A DNA stretch of 64,000 nucleotides, from assembly GCA_032173965.1 (NCBI GenBank), contig CM063283.1, positions 114,317,187-114,381,186 of the forward strand, in the 5' to 3' direction. A model generated the notes under the pieces. It searched no databases. It was given only the letters and a program-made list of their open reading frames with translations, and was not told the origin of the DNA. A program made the translations under genes and the position numbers. The stretch's first letter is position 1, and every line of letters begins with the position of its first letter. Source of the DNA: Sitta carolinensis (taxonomy: Eukaryota > Chordata > Aves > Passeriformes > Sittidae). Below, in pieces: positions 1-10,810 of the stretch.

Positions 1-305
1 AAAATAATAATAATTTTTTAAAAAGTAAGAAAATGGAAGAAAGTAAACCTAAAAAATTGGGGTAAAAAAAATAATTAATGTTGCTGGTGTGTACAACCAG
101 AGGGTTGGGATTCAGTAGATTAAAATCGTGGATTTGTCAGCCAGGACATTCCCAATCTGAGTCCATCAGTGCCAACAATGATGGGGAACTGGAAAATAAA
201 AATAATTTAAATAAAATAAGAAAATGGAAGAAAATAAACCTAAAAAATTGGGGTAAAAAACATAATTGCTGTTGCTGCTGTGTACAACCAGAGGAATTCA
301 GGGGC
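1..305. repeat. 191-bp tandem duplication, two units
   Basis: An A-rich block with the word GAAAATGGAAG starts at 29 and again at 220. In both units it continues through an A-rich run, then TTGCTG and GTGTACAACCAGAGG. The period is 191 bp. The units differ by a few substitutions. The first unit may begin before the window. Confidence 0.8.
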
Positions 306-451
306 TGGAGAGCATTTTTTTCCCAAGTTTTCTCGCTGATTTTACACCACCCCAAGCTGTGTTCCCTCAGCCAGCTGTGCACAAACCCAACCAAACACGA
401 TCCCACTTCACATGGTTTTTACTGCTTGTCCTGAAGTGTGAAAGGGAAATA

Positions 452-483
<32 letters not shown>

Positions 484-799
484 AAGATGGGAAATATTTA
501 TAAAACACCAGGGAATGTTTGAATTCCCACCTTTATTCCTCCCTGCCTGCCTGCACTTCCATCACCAAAATTGGTTGTCGAGCCACGGGGGCTCACAGGG
601 CATCACTTGGCTGCTGATTTGACCTGGGGAGAGGATGCAGAATAAATTTTTTTCCCTTCATTTTTAAGGAAAATGAGGGGAAAAAAAAAATCAAATTTAT
701 AATTCTGGTTGCGAGGCAAGGCTGGGAAAATTTGGATTCTTTGGAGAAGAGAAATTTTGGTGTGAACTAATGATGGCATTCCAGAGCTTGAAGGAGATG
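306..799. other. Single-copy spacer with a poly-A run
   Basis: No gene or repeat family was recognised. A run of about 26 A lies near 460-485, flanked on both sides by GAAATATTTATA, which suggests a small local duplication around the A tract. The short open frames here have no coding character. Confidence 0.5.
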
Positions 800-1046
800 A
801 CAGGAACCCTGGAGAGAGAAAATTCCCAAGGGATGGAGGGCCAGCAGCAGGGAATGGCTGCAGAGTGGGATTGGCTGGGATTGGGGCAGGAATTGTTCCC
901 TGGAGGGGCTGGAATTGCCAGAGCAGCTCCTGGATCCCTGGAATGCTCCAAGCCAGGTTGGAGCAGCCTGGGATGATGGGAGGTGGCACTGGATGAGTGT
1001 TCAGGTCCCTTCCAACCCAACCATTCCATGATTTTTGATTCCATAG
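800..1046 (+). mobile_element. CR1 LINE fragment, 3' end
   Basis: It starts within the CR1 3' untranslated end (CAGGAACCCTGGAGAG) and runs through the shared block with GGCTGGAATTGCCAGAGCAG. It ends in CCTTCCAACCCAACCATTCC, the CR1 tail. It is 5'-truncated, as most CR1 copies are. The middle has lost some bases relative to the other copies in this window. Confidence 0.85.
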
Positions 1047-1310
1047 AAAAAGGTTATTAACATTTATTTTATTTGATATTATTTTATTTATTTCTAGGGA
1101 GCAGCTGAGCTCTGAGAGTTGCACCATTTTTCCAGGGGGTTTCACAGGGGAGTAGGCAAACAAAATCCCACACATAAAAACGAGAAACTATCCCCATCTT
1201 CCTTCCCATGTGGAGTCACCCTTGTGAGGCACAGGTGGCTCACCCAAATCCAAAACTGGAATTAAAGATAAGAACCAGACCCCAGTTTCTGAGTGTGCAA
1301 TTTGTTTTTA
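1047..1310. other. Single-copy AT-rich spacer
   Basis: Nothing recognisable. There is an A/T-rich stretch (ATTTTATTTGATATTATTTT) just after the CR1 tail, then mixed sequence. Confidence 0.4.
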
Positions 1311-1700
1311 TGTGCACAGCGGGAAAGATTTCTTAAAAATCCGGGGTATTTCCAAATATCTGACTTCTCAGAGGAGTCAAAACGAATCAAAGTATTTCCT
1401 TTCAAAGCTGCATCACTTTATGATTAGCCAAGAGGTTTTTGCAACACGAATTTCCTTTCCAGAGATGTTTTCTATTACATCTGTTTGCTTTTGTTTGCCT
1501 TGTTTTATTTTAGCAATCCAATTAAATTCCTCTTTTTATCGAGATGAAAAACTCGTGCTGCTTATTTTAAACAAAGTACAGCACATGGCATGCATGGCTG
1601 CTCGAGCAAATGTTTAAATATTTCCTGTCTGTGCTAAAATAAATCAGCATTTGACCTGAGCAATTATGATTATCTTTTCCCAGGATGTCCTTTTGTTCCC
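1311..1700. other. Candidate conserved non-coding sequence
   Basis: Single-copy, moderately AT-rich DNA without simple repeats or CR1. It has regulatory-like words such as TGATTAGCCAA, CCAATTAAAT and CATGGCATGCATGGC, and AGCAATTATGATTATC near its end. A 101-residue plus-strand frame at 1312-1617 has no recognisable domain, so I do not call it a gene. The call rests on sequence character only. Confidence 0.3.
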
Positions 1701-1989
1701 TTTCCTTCAAATAGGAAGGATTCATACAGTGTGACAGATTTTATTAGCCTAAAAGATCCCTGGCACATCTGGATGCTCAATTTGGATTATTTTGTGATTT
1801 AAGGTCCTTGTCATTATCCCTCATCCTTTGCATTTCACTGGACGTCCACGTGCTGGCACAATTTCCTCAATGCATTTTAAATAGAGATCTAAAAATAAAA
1901 AATTAATGCCCCCCCAATGCACAATGCAGAAATGTTCTGATCTTTGTGGAATGGCTTTGGCTGGGATTTATTTCCATAGAACCAAAGGA
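1701..1989. other. Single-copy spacer
   Basis: No gene or repeat recognised. It continues the AT-rich character of the preceding block. Confidence 0.4.
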
Positions 1990-2211
1990 TTATGGAATCA
2001 TGGAATGGTTTGGGTTGGGAGGGATGTGGAAAATCATCACTGGGACATTTTCCACCACTCCAGGATGCTCCAAGCCCCATCCAGCCTGACCTGGGACAAT
2101 TCCAGGGATCCAGGGGCAGCCACAGCTCCTCTGGGAATTCCAGCCCAGCCTTTCCCCACCCTCCCAGGGAGGAATTCCTTCCCTATATCCCACCCAGCCC
2201 AGCCCTCCTTT
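1990..2211 (-). mobile_element. CR1 LINE fragment, 3' end
   Basis: Reading the plus strand, it begins with the complement of the CR1 tail (TGGAATCATGGAATGGTTTG) and runs to CCCACCCAGCCCAGCCCTCC. It belongs to the branch with a CCCTCCCAGGGAGGAATTCC block, which differs from the copies carrying AGGGAACAATTCCTGCCCC. Confidence 0.85.
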
Positions 2212-2261
2212 AGATCATTCCTTGCAAGTGGCAGAGAAAAACCATCAGAAATTCAAAGAGG

Positions 2262-2336
2262 CTTGAGAGAACAAAAAAACCAAAAAACCAAAAACCAAAA
2301 AAAACCCCAAAAAACCCCCAAACCCCTAAAAAAATC
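2262..2336. repeat. A/C-rich low-complexity tract
   Basis: Runs of A separated by short C runs (AAAAAACC and CCCCAAAA types). This is simple-sequence DNA with no longer fixed period. Confidence 0.7.
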
Positions 2337-2720
2337 CCATTAAACCTTTCCCTTTGCAACTGTTGGCACCACAAGGGAGTTGCAACATTTTGGAGGCAGC
2401 TGCTGAGCCTCGAGCTTCCTCTGAGAACACCTTCCAATAAAGGCTGACTCTGGCAAAAACAAACTTGTTTGTAAATAAAGAGCTTTCCTCTGGAGAAATG
2501 TCCTCCCTGACTGGAAGCATTGGGACAGAGCCCCTGAGGATATTTTCCTTTCTGCTCTAGACAGAATGAAGATTCTCCCACAGGTTTTTTGGGTTTGTTT
2601 TTTTTTTTTTCCCCTCGTTGGACTGGAGTGGTTCTCATTATCAGAAGTCAATGCAGGGATCTGGATCTGTTGCACAAGTGGGCAGCAGGGAGCTGGTTGG
2701 GAACCAGGCTCCATCAGAAA
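2337..2720. other. Single-copy spacer with a T tract
   Basis: No gene recognised. A T-rich tract lies at about 2585-2612. The sequence up to 2720 is not shared with the later E1 copy, so it is flank rather than element. Confidence 0.4.
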
Positions 2721-3349
2721 TGTTGGGCAGGATGGAAACTTTGACAGGGAAATTTTACAAATCTGAGTGCTTGGCAGAAGGGTCTCAAGAAATGAAAGCA
2801 GGTTTTGATAGAGAAGAACAAAAGATGTCTGGAAATAAAGATTGCTGAGCTGGTGGTCACTGACAAAGGTTGGGATGAGTTGGGAAGAGATTTATGGATG
2901 AGAGCAAAGGATAAAAAACTACAAACAAAAGGATGTTTCTAGCAAGTAAAGATAAATCTCAAAAAGCATGGCAAACAGAAGACATGTTTTTACCAAGTAA
3001 GAAGAATTTTCCATGCAGAAAAATAAGTTTTAAGCTTCAAATATCACATCCCAGCTGCTGTGGTTGGTCAGCCGTGCCCCACTCTGGCAATGCCAGCAGT
3101 CAGGATGGGCTGCAGGTGATGGCAAAGGCATTGTGTGTGCTGCCAGTGGCTGTTGTGCAGTCAGATGCTCAGCACAGAACAATCTCTGCTGCAGTGTGAG
3201 CAGAGCAGAGGGGCTGCAGGCAGGGCTGGGGCTGGAGCTGGCAGCTCCCAGGCCTGGCTTGAACCCCTGCCCAGGAGTGCTGGCACTGCTGCTGGGCCAC
3301 GAGCACAGTCTGGGCTGCCCAGCTCTGCCCAGCTCTCTCACCCTCACAA
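2721..3349 (+). mobile_element. Interspersed element E1, copy 1 (probable retroviral LTR)
   Basis: It matches 56165-56762 over almost 600 bp. Both copies begin exactly at TGTTGGGCAGGATG after unrelated flanks, so this is a true element end, and the TG start suits an LTR. AATAAAGATTGCTGAGCTGG lies about 115 bp in and could be a polyadenylation signal. The second half is GC-rich (GAGCAGAGGGGCTGCAGGCA). I cannot name the family, and an ERV internal segment is the alternative. Confidence 0.5.
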
Positions 3350-3729
3350 TGATTTTCCCTGCCCCAGGCTGAGGTGCTGAGGGCTCTGTGTGAGCCCAAG
3401 GGTCTGCCATGGGAAAAGCCTGCAGGTGAGCCCAGCAGGGGAAGGACACCTGAAGCCTTCAGGTGCCAACCTTCAGGAAGTGCCCCTGCCCTGAGCTGTC
3501 CTCCTGCACAGGCTGGGAATATCTGCCAGGCTGGGAGAGCTGGGAATGCTCACCTGGAGAAGGGCAGGGTCCCAGGAGACCTGAGTGCTGCCACTGCCTG
3601 CAGGGCGCTGAAAAGGGGGGAAAAGGATTATTGTATGGGTGAGGAGTGGCAGGATGGTAAAAACTGATCAGCACCACACACAACACCTTTGGTTGGTATG
3701 GATTAAGATATTCAGCAAAGAAAAATATG
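3350..3729. other. GC-rich segment between two E1 copies
   Basis: G/C-rich sequence of unknown origin lying between the two E1 copies. It may be part of the same element. No coding domain was recognised in any frame. Confidence 0.3.
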
Positions 3730-3870
3730 GACTGCAGTGTGAGCAGAGCAGAGGGGCTGAGGCTGGAGCTGGCAGCTCCTAGGTCTGGCTTTAACCCAGG
3801 ATTAGCCCAGGAGTGCTGGCACTGCTGCTGGGCCACGAACACATTTTGGGCTGCCCAGCTCTGCCCCAGG
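3730..3870 (+). mobile_element. Interspersed element E1, copy 2 (partial)
   Basis: It repeats the 3' half of E1 from CTGCAGTGTGAGCAGAGCAG through GGAGTGCTGGCACTGCTGCT to GGGCTGCCCAGCTCTGCCCC. It carries an internal deletion in the GCAGGCAGGG segment and a small insertion. It sits in the same orientation as copy 1, about 550 bp downstream of the matching point. Confidence 0.6.
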
Positions 3871-4725
3871 CTCTCACAACAAACACAGAGCAGCACAGGA
3901 GGGAAAATCAAAGATGCAATTTTGGCTGCTGAGCTGGTCAAAGGAAGGAGCTGGAGCACCAAAAGAAGTGGCAGATTCGCCACCTGCTTGGTTTGAGCAG
4001 CTCAGAGTGAGAAGCTGTGGCTGCTTTTGTATTTTAATATTTTTATTTGTCTCATAACAGCCCTGCTGGACCCTGAAACCCCGAGCTGTGACCCTCAGCC
4101 TGCTGGCAGGATGTCCCAGCTGCTGCTGGACTGATATGTGGAATAAAAGGAGCCCTGTAACTCACAGAGTAGTTAGAAGAGTAGGTATGAATTTATTCAG
4201 CTCTGAGGTGCATGGGGATATTTCTTTCAAAGGCATGCACACTTTGGAGACTTGGTTTTTTTATTACTTTTTACAATTTAAAGTTATACAGTACGTTTAA
4301 TACATATTTATTTGCTAACTTTACTTGTTTTTGCTTTGCATTGAAATTAGTTTTACGTTTATTTGTAGCTGTGTACTATTTCTTGTTAGTCACTTGAGTA
4401 GTTTTCTGAAAGTTTTTAAAGCTAAAGTCAACATTTTTCCTTCAGTTAAACTTTTTACCTTGTCTTCTTGCACATACTCTTTTCAGTTCTCTTAATCCCC
4501 CTTTTTTCGTTTCCTCTAACTTTACAGTCCAAAAGAATCTAAAGAAGCTCTTCCTTTTATGACACATTTCAGCTTGTATCTTGTTTACATATTTCAGTTT
4601 CTTAGCTTACTTTACAGTCTTCGGTTTTTTTCTTACTATTATAAAAGCAGTTAACATTTTACACGAGTTTTGTAGCCCCTTGTTTCACATAACTTTATAA
4701 ATAATTCTTAATTTCTCTGTTTCAG
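3871..4725 (-). mobile_element. Possible minus-strand LTR remnant
   Basis: On the minus strand, AATAAA (complement at about 4189) follows an AT-rich, U3-like region (4250-4720). It is followed by a GC-richer, R/U5-like stretch with AGCAGCAGCTGGGACATCCT. That order resembles an LTR. I found no clear TG...CA ends and no second copy in the window, so the call is tentative and the limits are approximate. Confidence 0.3.
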
Positions 4726-5239
4726 GACCACAGCCTCGTGCCTTATGCAAAATCCTGGGAAAGAAGATGGAAAAAGCCCCCAGGATCCCCAAAGCCAAAA
4801 CCCCCAGCTTTAACCCCCGGCCAAAAACGCAACTCCCTGAGATAGACACCGCTGGTTTCCAGTCTTTAAGCTGCGCATCCCAAGTAAACCACAACAAAAG
4901 CTTAAAGAGGAAAGGTCAGACCTGCGAAGTGCTATTTGTTTTCACTGAAACTTCATCCCCCCCACTTCCCCCCAGCCGAACCAGCAGCGGGATCAATTAC
5001 TACTTGTCAGACTGAAACCCGACCCCAGCAATGAAAGAAGGACGCGACCTCTGGGGGGAAAAGAAACCACCCGCCAACCGCTTTGTCCTGCAGGGAAGGG
5101 TTAACAGGTCTGAGCCTCTTTTTTTTTTTCCCCCCCCTTGCAGGAGGGATCGATAGCAATGTTCTCTGCATTCACTCTTCCTTTCAGCGGGGATGGCCAC
5201 TAGGACAGTGAGGTTATTGAGATTGGGTTTCATAAATTA
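4726..5239. other. Single-copy segment with splice-acceptor-like start
   Basis: A pyrimidine tract ending in TTTCTCTGTTTCAG precedes an open plus-strand frame of about 95 codons. It is lysine- and proline-rich and has no domain I recognise. A weak donor (AAGGTCAGA) lies near 4913. A T/C tract is at about 5119-5139. I do not call an exon. Confidence 0.25.
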
Positions 5240-5420
5240 CTCCATTTAATAATTGAAGACAAAGAGGTTCCATACATTTTAATAGCATTTAGTGTAACTG
5301 TTCAAATTTGTGGGACTCACAATAGATCAATCTCAGCTGCCATTACCCCTCGAGGTAATGGTGCCTGCACTTACCAGGCTTCTGTTAAGTGTGGGCTCAG
5401 CTTGTCCAAGAGTGCTGGGG
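5240..5420. promoter_or_regulatory. Candidate conserved regulatory block with TAATGG palindrome
   Basis: Single-copy DNA with several homeodomain-type words (ATTACTCC, TTTAATAATTGAAG). It contains a perfect 8-bp inverted repeat, CCATTACC at 5340-5347 and GGTAATGG at 5354-5361, with a 6-bp centre. Paired ATTA cores like this are typical of dimeric homeodomain sites. The function is inferred. Confidence 0.3.
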
Positions 5421-5858
5421 TTTGAGGCAGTATCCTCCTCATTCCCATTTCCCACCAGCCTAGAACAGCATTCCCAGAGGGACACCGCGCTGGGAACGCT
5501 GCTGCTGGCTTAGCTCAGCTGTGCCAGCTGAGCATTCTGTCCTTTTGGAGCATAAAATGATATAAGAGCATTAATTCCAAGATCTGGGATCAGCCTGGGC
5601 TATCCCAGCAGTGAGTGCGGGCAGGAGAGAAGATTCCTCCTGACGGTTCATTTCTGAATGCAAGGAAATAAAAACCATGAATGGAGCTGAAAAGATTTCT
5701 TGGGAAGGTGGAGGGGATCCCTCTGAGTGCTGGGAGAGAAGCAGCTCCTGGTCAGGTCTCACAGGATTGAAGACATTTTGGTTTTTAACCATATGGAGAA
5801 GCCTGGAAGACTCTGGAAACTCCATCAGCTGGATCGACACCCGAGCTGGGGCTGAAGA
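5421..5858. other. Single-copy spacer
   Basis: Mixed sequence upstream of the TTTC microsatellite. No gene or repeat was recognised. Confidence 0.4.
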
Positions 5859-5939
5859 GTCTTTTCTTTTCTTTCTTTTCTTTCTTCTTTTCTTTCTTCT
5901 TTTCTTTCTTTCTTTCTTCTTTCTTTCTTTCTTTCTTTT

Positions 5940-5995
<56 letters not shown>

Positions 5996-6042
5996 TTCTT
6001 TCTTTCTTTCTTTTCTTTCTTTCTTCTTTCTTTTCTTTCTTT

Positions 6043-6139
<97 letters not shown>

Positions 6140-6147
6140 TTTCTTTC

Positions 6148-6183
<36 letters not shown>

Positions 6184-6425
6184 TTCTTTCCTTCTTTCTT
6201 TCCTTCTTTCTTTCCTTCTTTCTTTTCCTTTCTTTCTTTCCTTCTTTCTTTCCTTCTTTCTTTCTTCTTTCTTTCCTTCTTTCTCTTCTTTTCCTTCTTT
6301 CCTTCTTTCCTTCTTTCCTTCTTTCCTTCTTTCCTTCTTTCCTTCTTTCCTTCTTTCCTTCTTTCCCTCTTTCCCTCTTCTCTCCTCTTTCTCTCTTTCT
6401 CTTCTCTTCCCTCTCTCCTCTATCT
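5859..6425. repeat. (TTTC)n microsatellite, about 570 bp
   Basis: A long pyrimidine tract of TTTC units. The purest part is at about 5940-6180. Towards the 3' side it shifts to CTTTCCTT-type variants (about 6290-6365), then CTCTTTCTC. The long phenylalanine/serine frame (plus) and the lysine/arginine frame (minus) across it are artefacts of the repeat. Confidence 0.97.
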
Positions 6426-7882
6426 CTAATCCATCTTTTTCTCTTCCCTTTCACATTTCCCCTTGATCCAATCCCACTGCCATGTGCTTATATAGCAGAT
6501 CAGCAATTAAATTATATCAATTTCCAAGTGTGTAATTTATAAATAAAACTTTGGAAGATTTGTGGGTTCCCTGACTTCTGTGATTCCTTTACTCCACAGA
6601 ATCCCCCCCTTATCTAAACCACTTTGGTGTTTCATTATCTTTCTTTCAAACAGTTAGCCAGGGAAATGAATATTCTGATTTTTCTGGTGTTGTTTTGCCT
6701 TGGACTTCCTTGATTTTAGTAGTTTTCCTTGCTGCCTCTGCCAGAGGAAAGAAGAAATTTCTCAATCATGGAAACATCATCAAATCAAACCAAATAAACA
6801 GAAATAAATTCTCTTCTATTCCCACTCCTTTCCCCTCATCACCAAAAAGCAAACAAACCAGGCAGGGCTCTGGAGGAGACAGGAAATGAAGGCAAGGAGG
6901 GACAATTCAGAAAATGAGAGACACTTTCTTGAGTTTCACAGGAAAATGGGGCCCTGATTTTGCAATGTGGTGCTAAACTGATGATAAGTGGATTTAGAAA
7001 AACCCTCGTGCTCTGGCAGGAGAAACTGTGGGATGGGATCCAGCGTGGATGGAGCCAGGAAGGAGGAAATCCAGGAAATGGGAGAAACTGGAGATGGGAA
7101 CATCTTCTTGTGGCCTTCATCTCTCCCATCCATATTTGAGACAGAGCTCGTGTGGTCCAGCCTTAATCCTGGTCAGGATTTCTTGGAGAGAAGGGATTCA
7201 CCCCAGGGAAGTCTGGAATTTCTTATGGACTCACAGGGAAGTCCTAAAATGGTGCATGGCAACAAAGGATTGCTTTCCACCTGAACTTAAATTTCAATTT
7301 TAATTAAAATCAGGAGTGCAAAGTCACTTTGGAGTTGAAAAGCTTCACATTTGTCAGCTAGACCCTGCTTATTATTGATAGCAATTCACAAAATATTTCT
7401 GTGTGTGGATCTATGAGAGGAGAGCCCATGAAAAGTAAAAACAAAGCTTGGGGGCTTTAGGGATCAGCAACAGTTGTTAAGAGGAAAAGTCTGAAAATTG
7501 CACAAAAACATGTTTTTCTAAATAGCTGGGATTTTTGGCATAAAAAGATGGAGGCACGAGGAAAGTCTTGGATTTAATTCCCACTTGGCTGGCTGGATTT
7601 TGGGGTGGATGGACTCTGAGATTCCCCCCTCTGAGGCTCCTCCTGGATCCAGGCTTGGATGGACTCCCCTCCTTTGTTGGGTCTCTGGAGTTTCAGCTCA
7701 GCTTCCTTTGGCTCTTTGCTCAACTTCCCAAAGCTCAGCTCCTTCTGGGATTCCTTTATTCCAGCTTTCACTCCCAGTCCAAAGGCTGGATCCCATGTAG
7801 GGAACCCTGCAAGGCCCAGGGGTTTGGGTGGGAGAGTCCTCATCCAGGGAGCTCTGCACTTTCCCAGGAAGAGGGAAAAAAA
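6426..7882. other. Single-copy DNA, nothing recognised
   Basis: About 1.45 kb without a repeat family or coding domain that I recognise. The open frames are short and have no consistent coding character. Confidence 0.4.
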
Positions 7883-8342
7883 AATCATGGAATCATGGCC
7901 TGGGTTGGAAGGGAATTGAATCCATTCCCACCCTGCCCTGGCAGCATCCCTGCCCCTGTGCCAGTCTGCTCCAGCCCCAGTGTCCAGCCTGGCCTGGGGC
8001 ACTGCCAGGGATCCAGGGGCAGCCACAGCTGCTCTGGCAATTCCAGCCCCTCCAGGGAACAATTCCTGCCCCAATCCCAGCCAATCCCACTCTGCAGCCA
8101 TTCCCTGGTGCTGTGCCTGCAGCCCTTGGCAATTGTCTCTCTCCAGGGTTCCTGCAAGGCCACCCTGAGCTCAGCCCAAAGCTTCTCCTGTGCAGCTGAA
8201 CAATCCCAGCTGTGCCAGCCTTTCCTCCCAGCACAGCTGCTCCAGCCTCTGCTCCTCCTGCTCCCTGCTCTGGGCTCTGCCCAGCAGCTCCAGCTCCTCC
8301 TGGGCTGGGATCCAGAGCTGGATGCAGAATTCCAGGTGATGG
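7883..8342 (-). mobile_element. CR1 LINE fragment, 3' end
   Basis: It begins with the complement of the tail (TCATGGAATCATGG). It then runs through the shared block, including GGCAATTGTCTCTCTCCAGG and CAGCTGAACAATCCCAGCTG, to CTGGATGCAGAATTCCAGGT. It is a long member of the same young-looking group as the copies at 27361, 43475 and 59436. The long frames across it are not LINE ORF2. Confidence 0.9.
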
Positions 8343-10024
8343 GAGCTCATTCCTTTCCCATGGATGCCAATTCCCAGCCAGACCAAACAACAACCCAACC
8401 CTTTCCATTTTCTATCCCACTCTCAGCCTGCATTTCAGCAGTGCTTCTTCCCTATATTTGTCCTCAGCATATTTCACGTTCCAGATTTTATCATCTCTCC
8501 AAAGCTGGTTTGGTTCATGGAATATCTGCAAACTACTGAAGATGGTTTTAAAGCTCTCCGTTACTTGCAGAATTTTTATCCTATAATTTCTTCTTAGCTT
8601 GTAGTTGCTCAAAATGAAAATCATGATAATTGAAATTGGCCTTGATTATTCTTATGAAACCTTTCCAGCTCAAGATATTCCACCATTTTATTGGGTTATC
8701 TATGCTAAAACCCTGTGTGCTTCCTTTTCCTGGTAGATCCTATTCCCACTCTTCATTGAAAACCAGACTGGAATCATGTTTGTCTTGCACAGGGATTGGA
8801 GACTTGCTCCAAAAAAAAGTCCTGTACTCTTCTGTGTTTGGGAGACATTTCCCTGTCTCTGGAGATCCCTGCTGGAATATTTATCAGCAGTGAATCCAAA
8901 ATCTGCATGAGCAGAACTGGAGCGTGGGCTTCATATTCCTGAAGGTTCCTTTTGCCAGAATTTTCCCATTTTTCCTGTGCCTTGTCACACATCTGGGTGA
9001 CCAAGTGACTGCCCAGTCGTGACAAGTAATCCTGATTTTTAGTTCATCCCAAGCACTTGGGCAGACAGGGATTGCAGGGCAGGAAATCTCCCAAACACGT
9101 GGTTTGCTCTGTCCTTGTAAAATAAAACCAGTTTCCTCACCAGGACTTTGGGAGTGTTGGATCTCCTCATTCCCTATAAAAGAGGAAGCACTTCTGCCCA
9201 CTCTGGGGAAATTCAGCTTACATCCAACATTTGGGTGGGAAACAGAGGATGGGAAAGAATCAGTGGGAGTTTTGGGATGCTCTGTGTTTTGTTTCCACTC
9301 AGGTTTGGTGAGGGGAGAGAAATCAGCTCCTCAACCACTGTTTTACCCATGTCCTCTTTATCAGGAACAAAAATCCTTCGGGATAGAAACAGCTTGGATG
9401 TCTGCAAATTCCCTTCTTTTATTTTATTTTTTTTTTTTTGGTGAAAGATTGTGACTGCTATAGAGCCTGCAAAATTAGGGACCTTTAGATGGAAACATTT
9501 CCAAAGTGTGACTTTGTAATCCTGAGCAGAAACAGGAAAGATTTTCATTTTCTTGGAAATTAATATGGGAGTGAAGGCTTTTTTTTTCATCTGCAGAACC
9601 ACAAGCTTTGCAGAGGTTTAGAAAGAGTAATGACTTTGAGATCAAAATTTTCCTGCACCCCTGAGGATTAACTTGGTGAAAATAATCTTGGCTACCTGTG
9701 GATTTATCCTGTGTTATGGGAATAACAGGAAAACCAGGGAATTTGTGTTGCTTGTCTTCAGGTACAGGGCAAGAGGCTGTTGCCAGGCTGGAGGTGTCAG
9801 ATTTGGCACCACAGCCCCCATGTGCCAGTTTTGGGTGGTCCTGACTGGGAAGGTGAAAGGTTTGCCAGTGCTTACTCCACTTTAGGGGATTTGGACAGGA
9901 AATATCCAACTAGAAAAGCTGAATGGAGCAAAATGAGATGTTTTAATTGCTGCTGAGTTCAAATCGTGTTTTGAGAGAGCAAACAGACCACAGGGCTGGT
10001 GGGTTTTATGGTGTTTTCTTATTA
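8343..10024. other. Single-copy DNA, nothing recognised
   Basis: About 1.7 kb with no repeat family or coding domain recognised. There are T runs near 9425-9440 and 9578-9587. Confidence 0.4.
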
Positions 10025-10223
10025 TCCTATTATTGTACTATTATATATGTGCATTTTTGTATGAATTGCATGATTTTAGATATAGAAATTATTCCTTATT
10101 ATCAATATTATCATATCTTTAGAGACAAACATCAGTTATAGAAGGAATATGGCATCCATTTTACAGGATGTGGCCCTTGGATCTTTTATATGCTTTAGAA
10201 ACAGGGGTGGTTCATGGTTCCAT
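10025..10223 (-). repeat. Interspersed repeat D, copy 1
   Basis: The reverse complement matches 23930-24130 closely, with long shared runs such as GAAATTATTCCTTATTATCA. The match continues into the neighbouring CR1 tail. It is AT-rich and non-coding. It is either a 3' extension of one CR1 copy type or an inverted duplication. Confidence 0.75.
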
Positions 10224-10443
10224 AAAGAATCCCAGAATGGTTTGAGTTGGAAAAGACCTAAAGCTCATCCTATCCTAAACCATCCCTGGCAGGGCCCCCT
10301 GCCCCAGGCTGCTCCAGCCCCAGTGTCCAGCCTGGCCTGGGGCACTGCCAGGGATCCAGGGGCAGCCACAGCTGCTCTGGCAATTCCAGCCCCTCCAGGG
10401 AACAATTCCTGCCCCCAATCCCACCCAGCCCTGCCCTCTTTCC
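10224..10443 (-). mobile_element. CR1 LINE fragment, 3' end
   Basis: It starts at AAGAATCCCAGAATGGTTTG and ends near CCAATCCCACCCAGCCCTGC. It has the young-group core (GGGGCACTGCCAGGGATCCA). Its 3' tail joins repeat D at the same point as the copy at 23715. Confidence 0.85.
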
Positions 10444-10810
10444 ATTTAAAAACCATTCCCCTTTGTCCTTTTGATGCCTTAAGCTTTAGCTTTTCTCTGT
10501 TTCATCCCCAGTGCTGTTTCAGTGGCAGTTCTGGTTCCATACTCAGAGCTGCTGAGCTCTCTGCACAGAGCAGGGACACAAAACAATTCCTGCTCCAGCC
10601 TGGCCCCAAGGACAACTTGGAGGCGCAGGAGCAAAGGCAAGGGTGCAGTGAGAAGGCAAAGCAAGGAGGCTGGAGCTGCCTGGGCTGGGGCTGGCATTGC
10701 CCCAGGAACTGCCCTGTGCCCCTGGAGCAGAACTGAGCCCAGGCTGGGCCCTGGGGGCCGGGGCCATTCTGGGCCCCCTTTGGCTTCCCCTGGGCTGGGG
10801 CCCAGCCGGG
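10444..10810. other. GC-rich lead-in to the 58-bp array
   Basis: No gene or family recognised. G/C content rises steadily toward the minisatellite. The last bases before it (CAGCCGGGCTCTGCTGCTGC) already resemble the unit. Confidence 0.4.

Noticed and set aside
2721..4725. A full provirus formed by E1 copies 1 and 2 as its LTRs
   Set aside because: Copy 2 lacks the first half of E1, and the sequence between them is too short and shows no retroviral protein.
4726..4913. Possible internal exon after a good splice acceptor
   Set aside because: The donor is weak, the peptide is not recognisable and no other exon is visible nearby. Recorded as single-copy sequence only.
5677..6454. Phenylalanine/serine-rich plus frame and lysine-rich minus frame
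   Set aside because: Translation of the TTTC microsatellite.
7568..8539. 323-residue plus-strand open frame
   Set aside because: Most of it lies over a minus-strand CR1 3' end. The same peptide segments recur wherever CR1 occurs in this orientation (for example 27289-27843).
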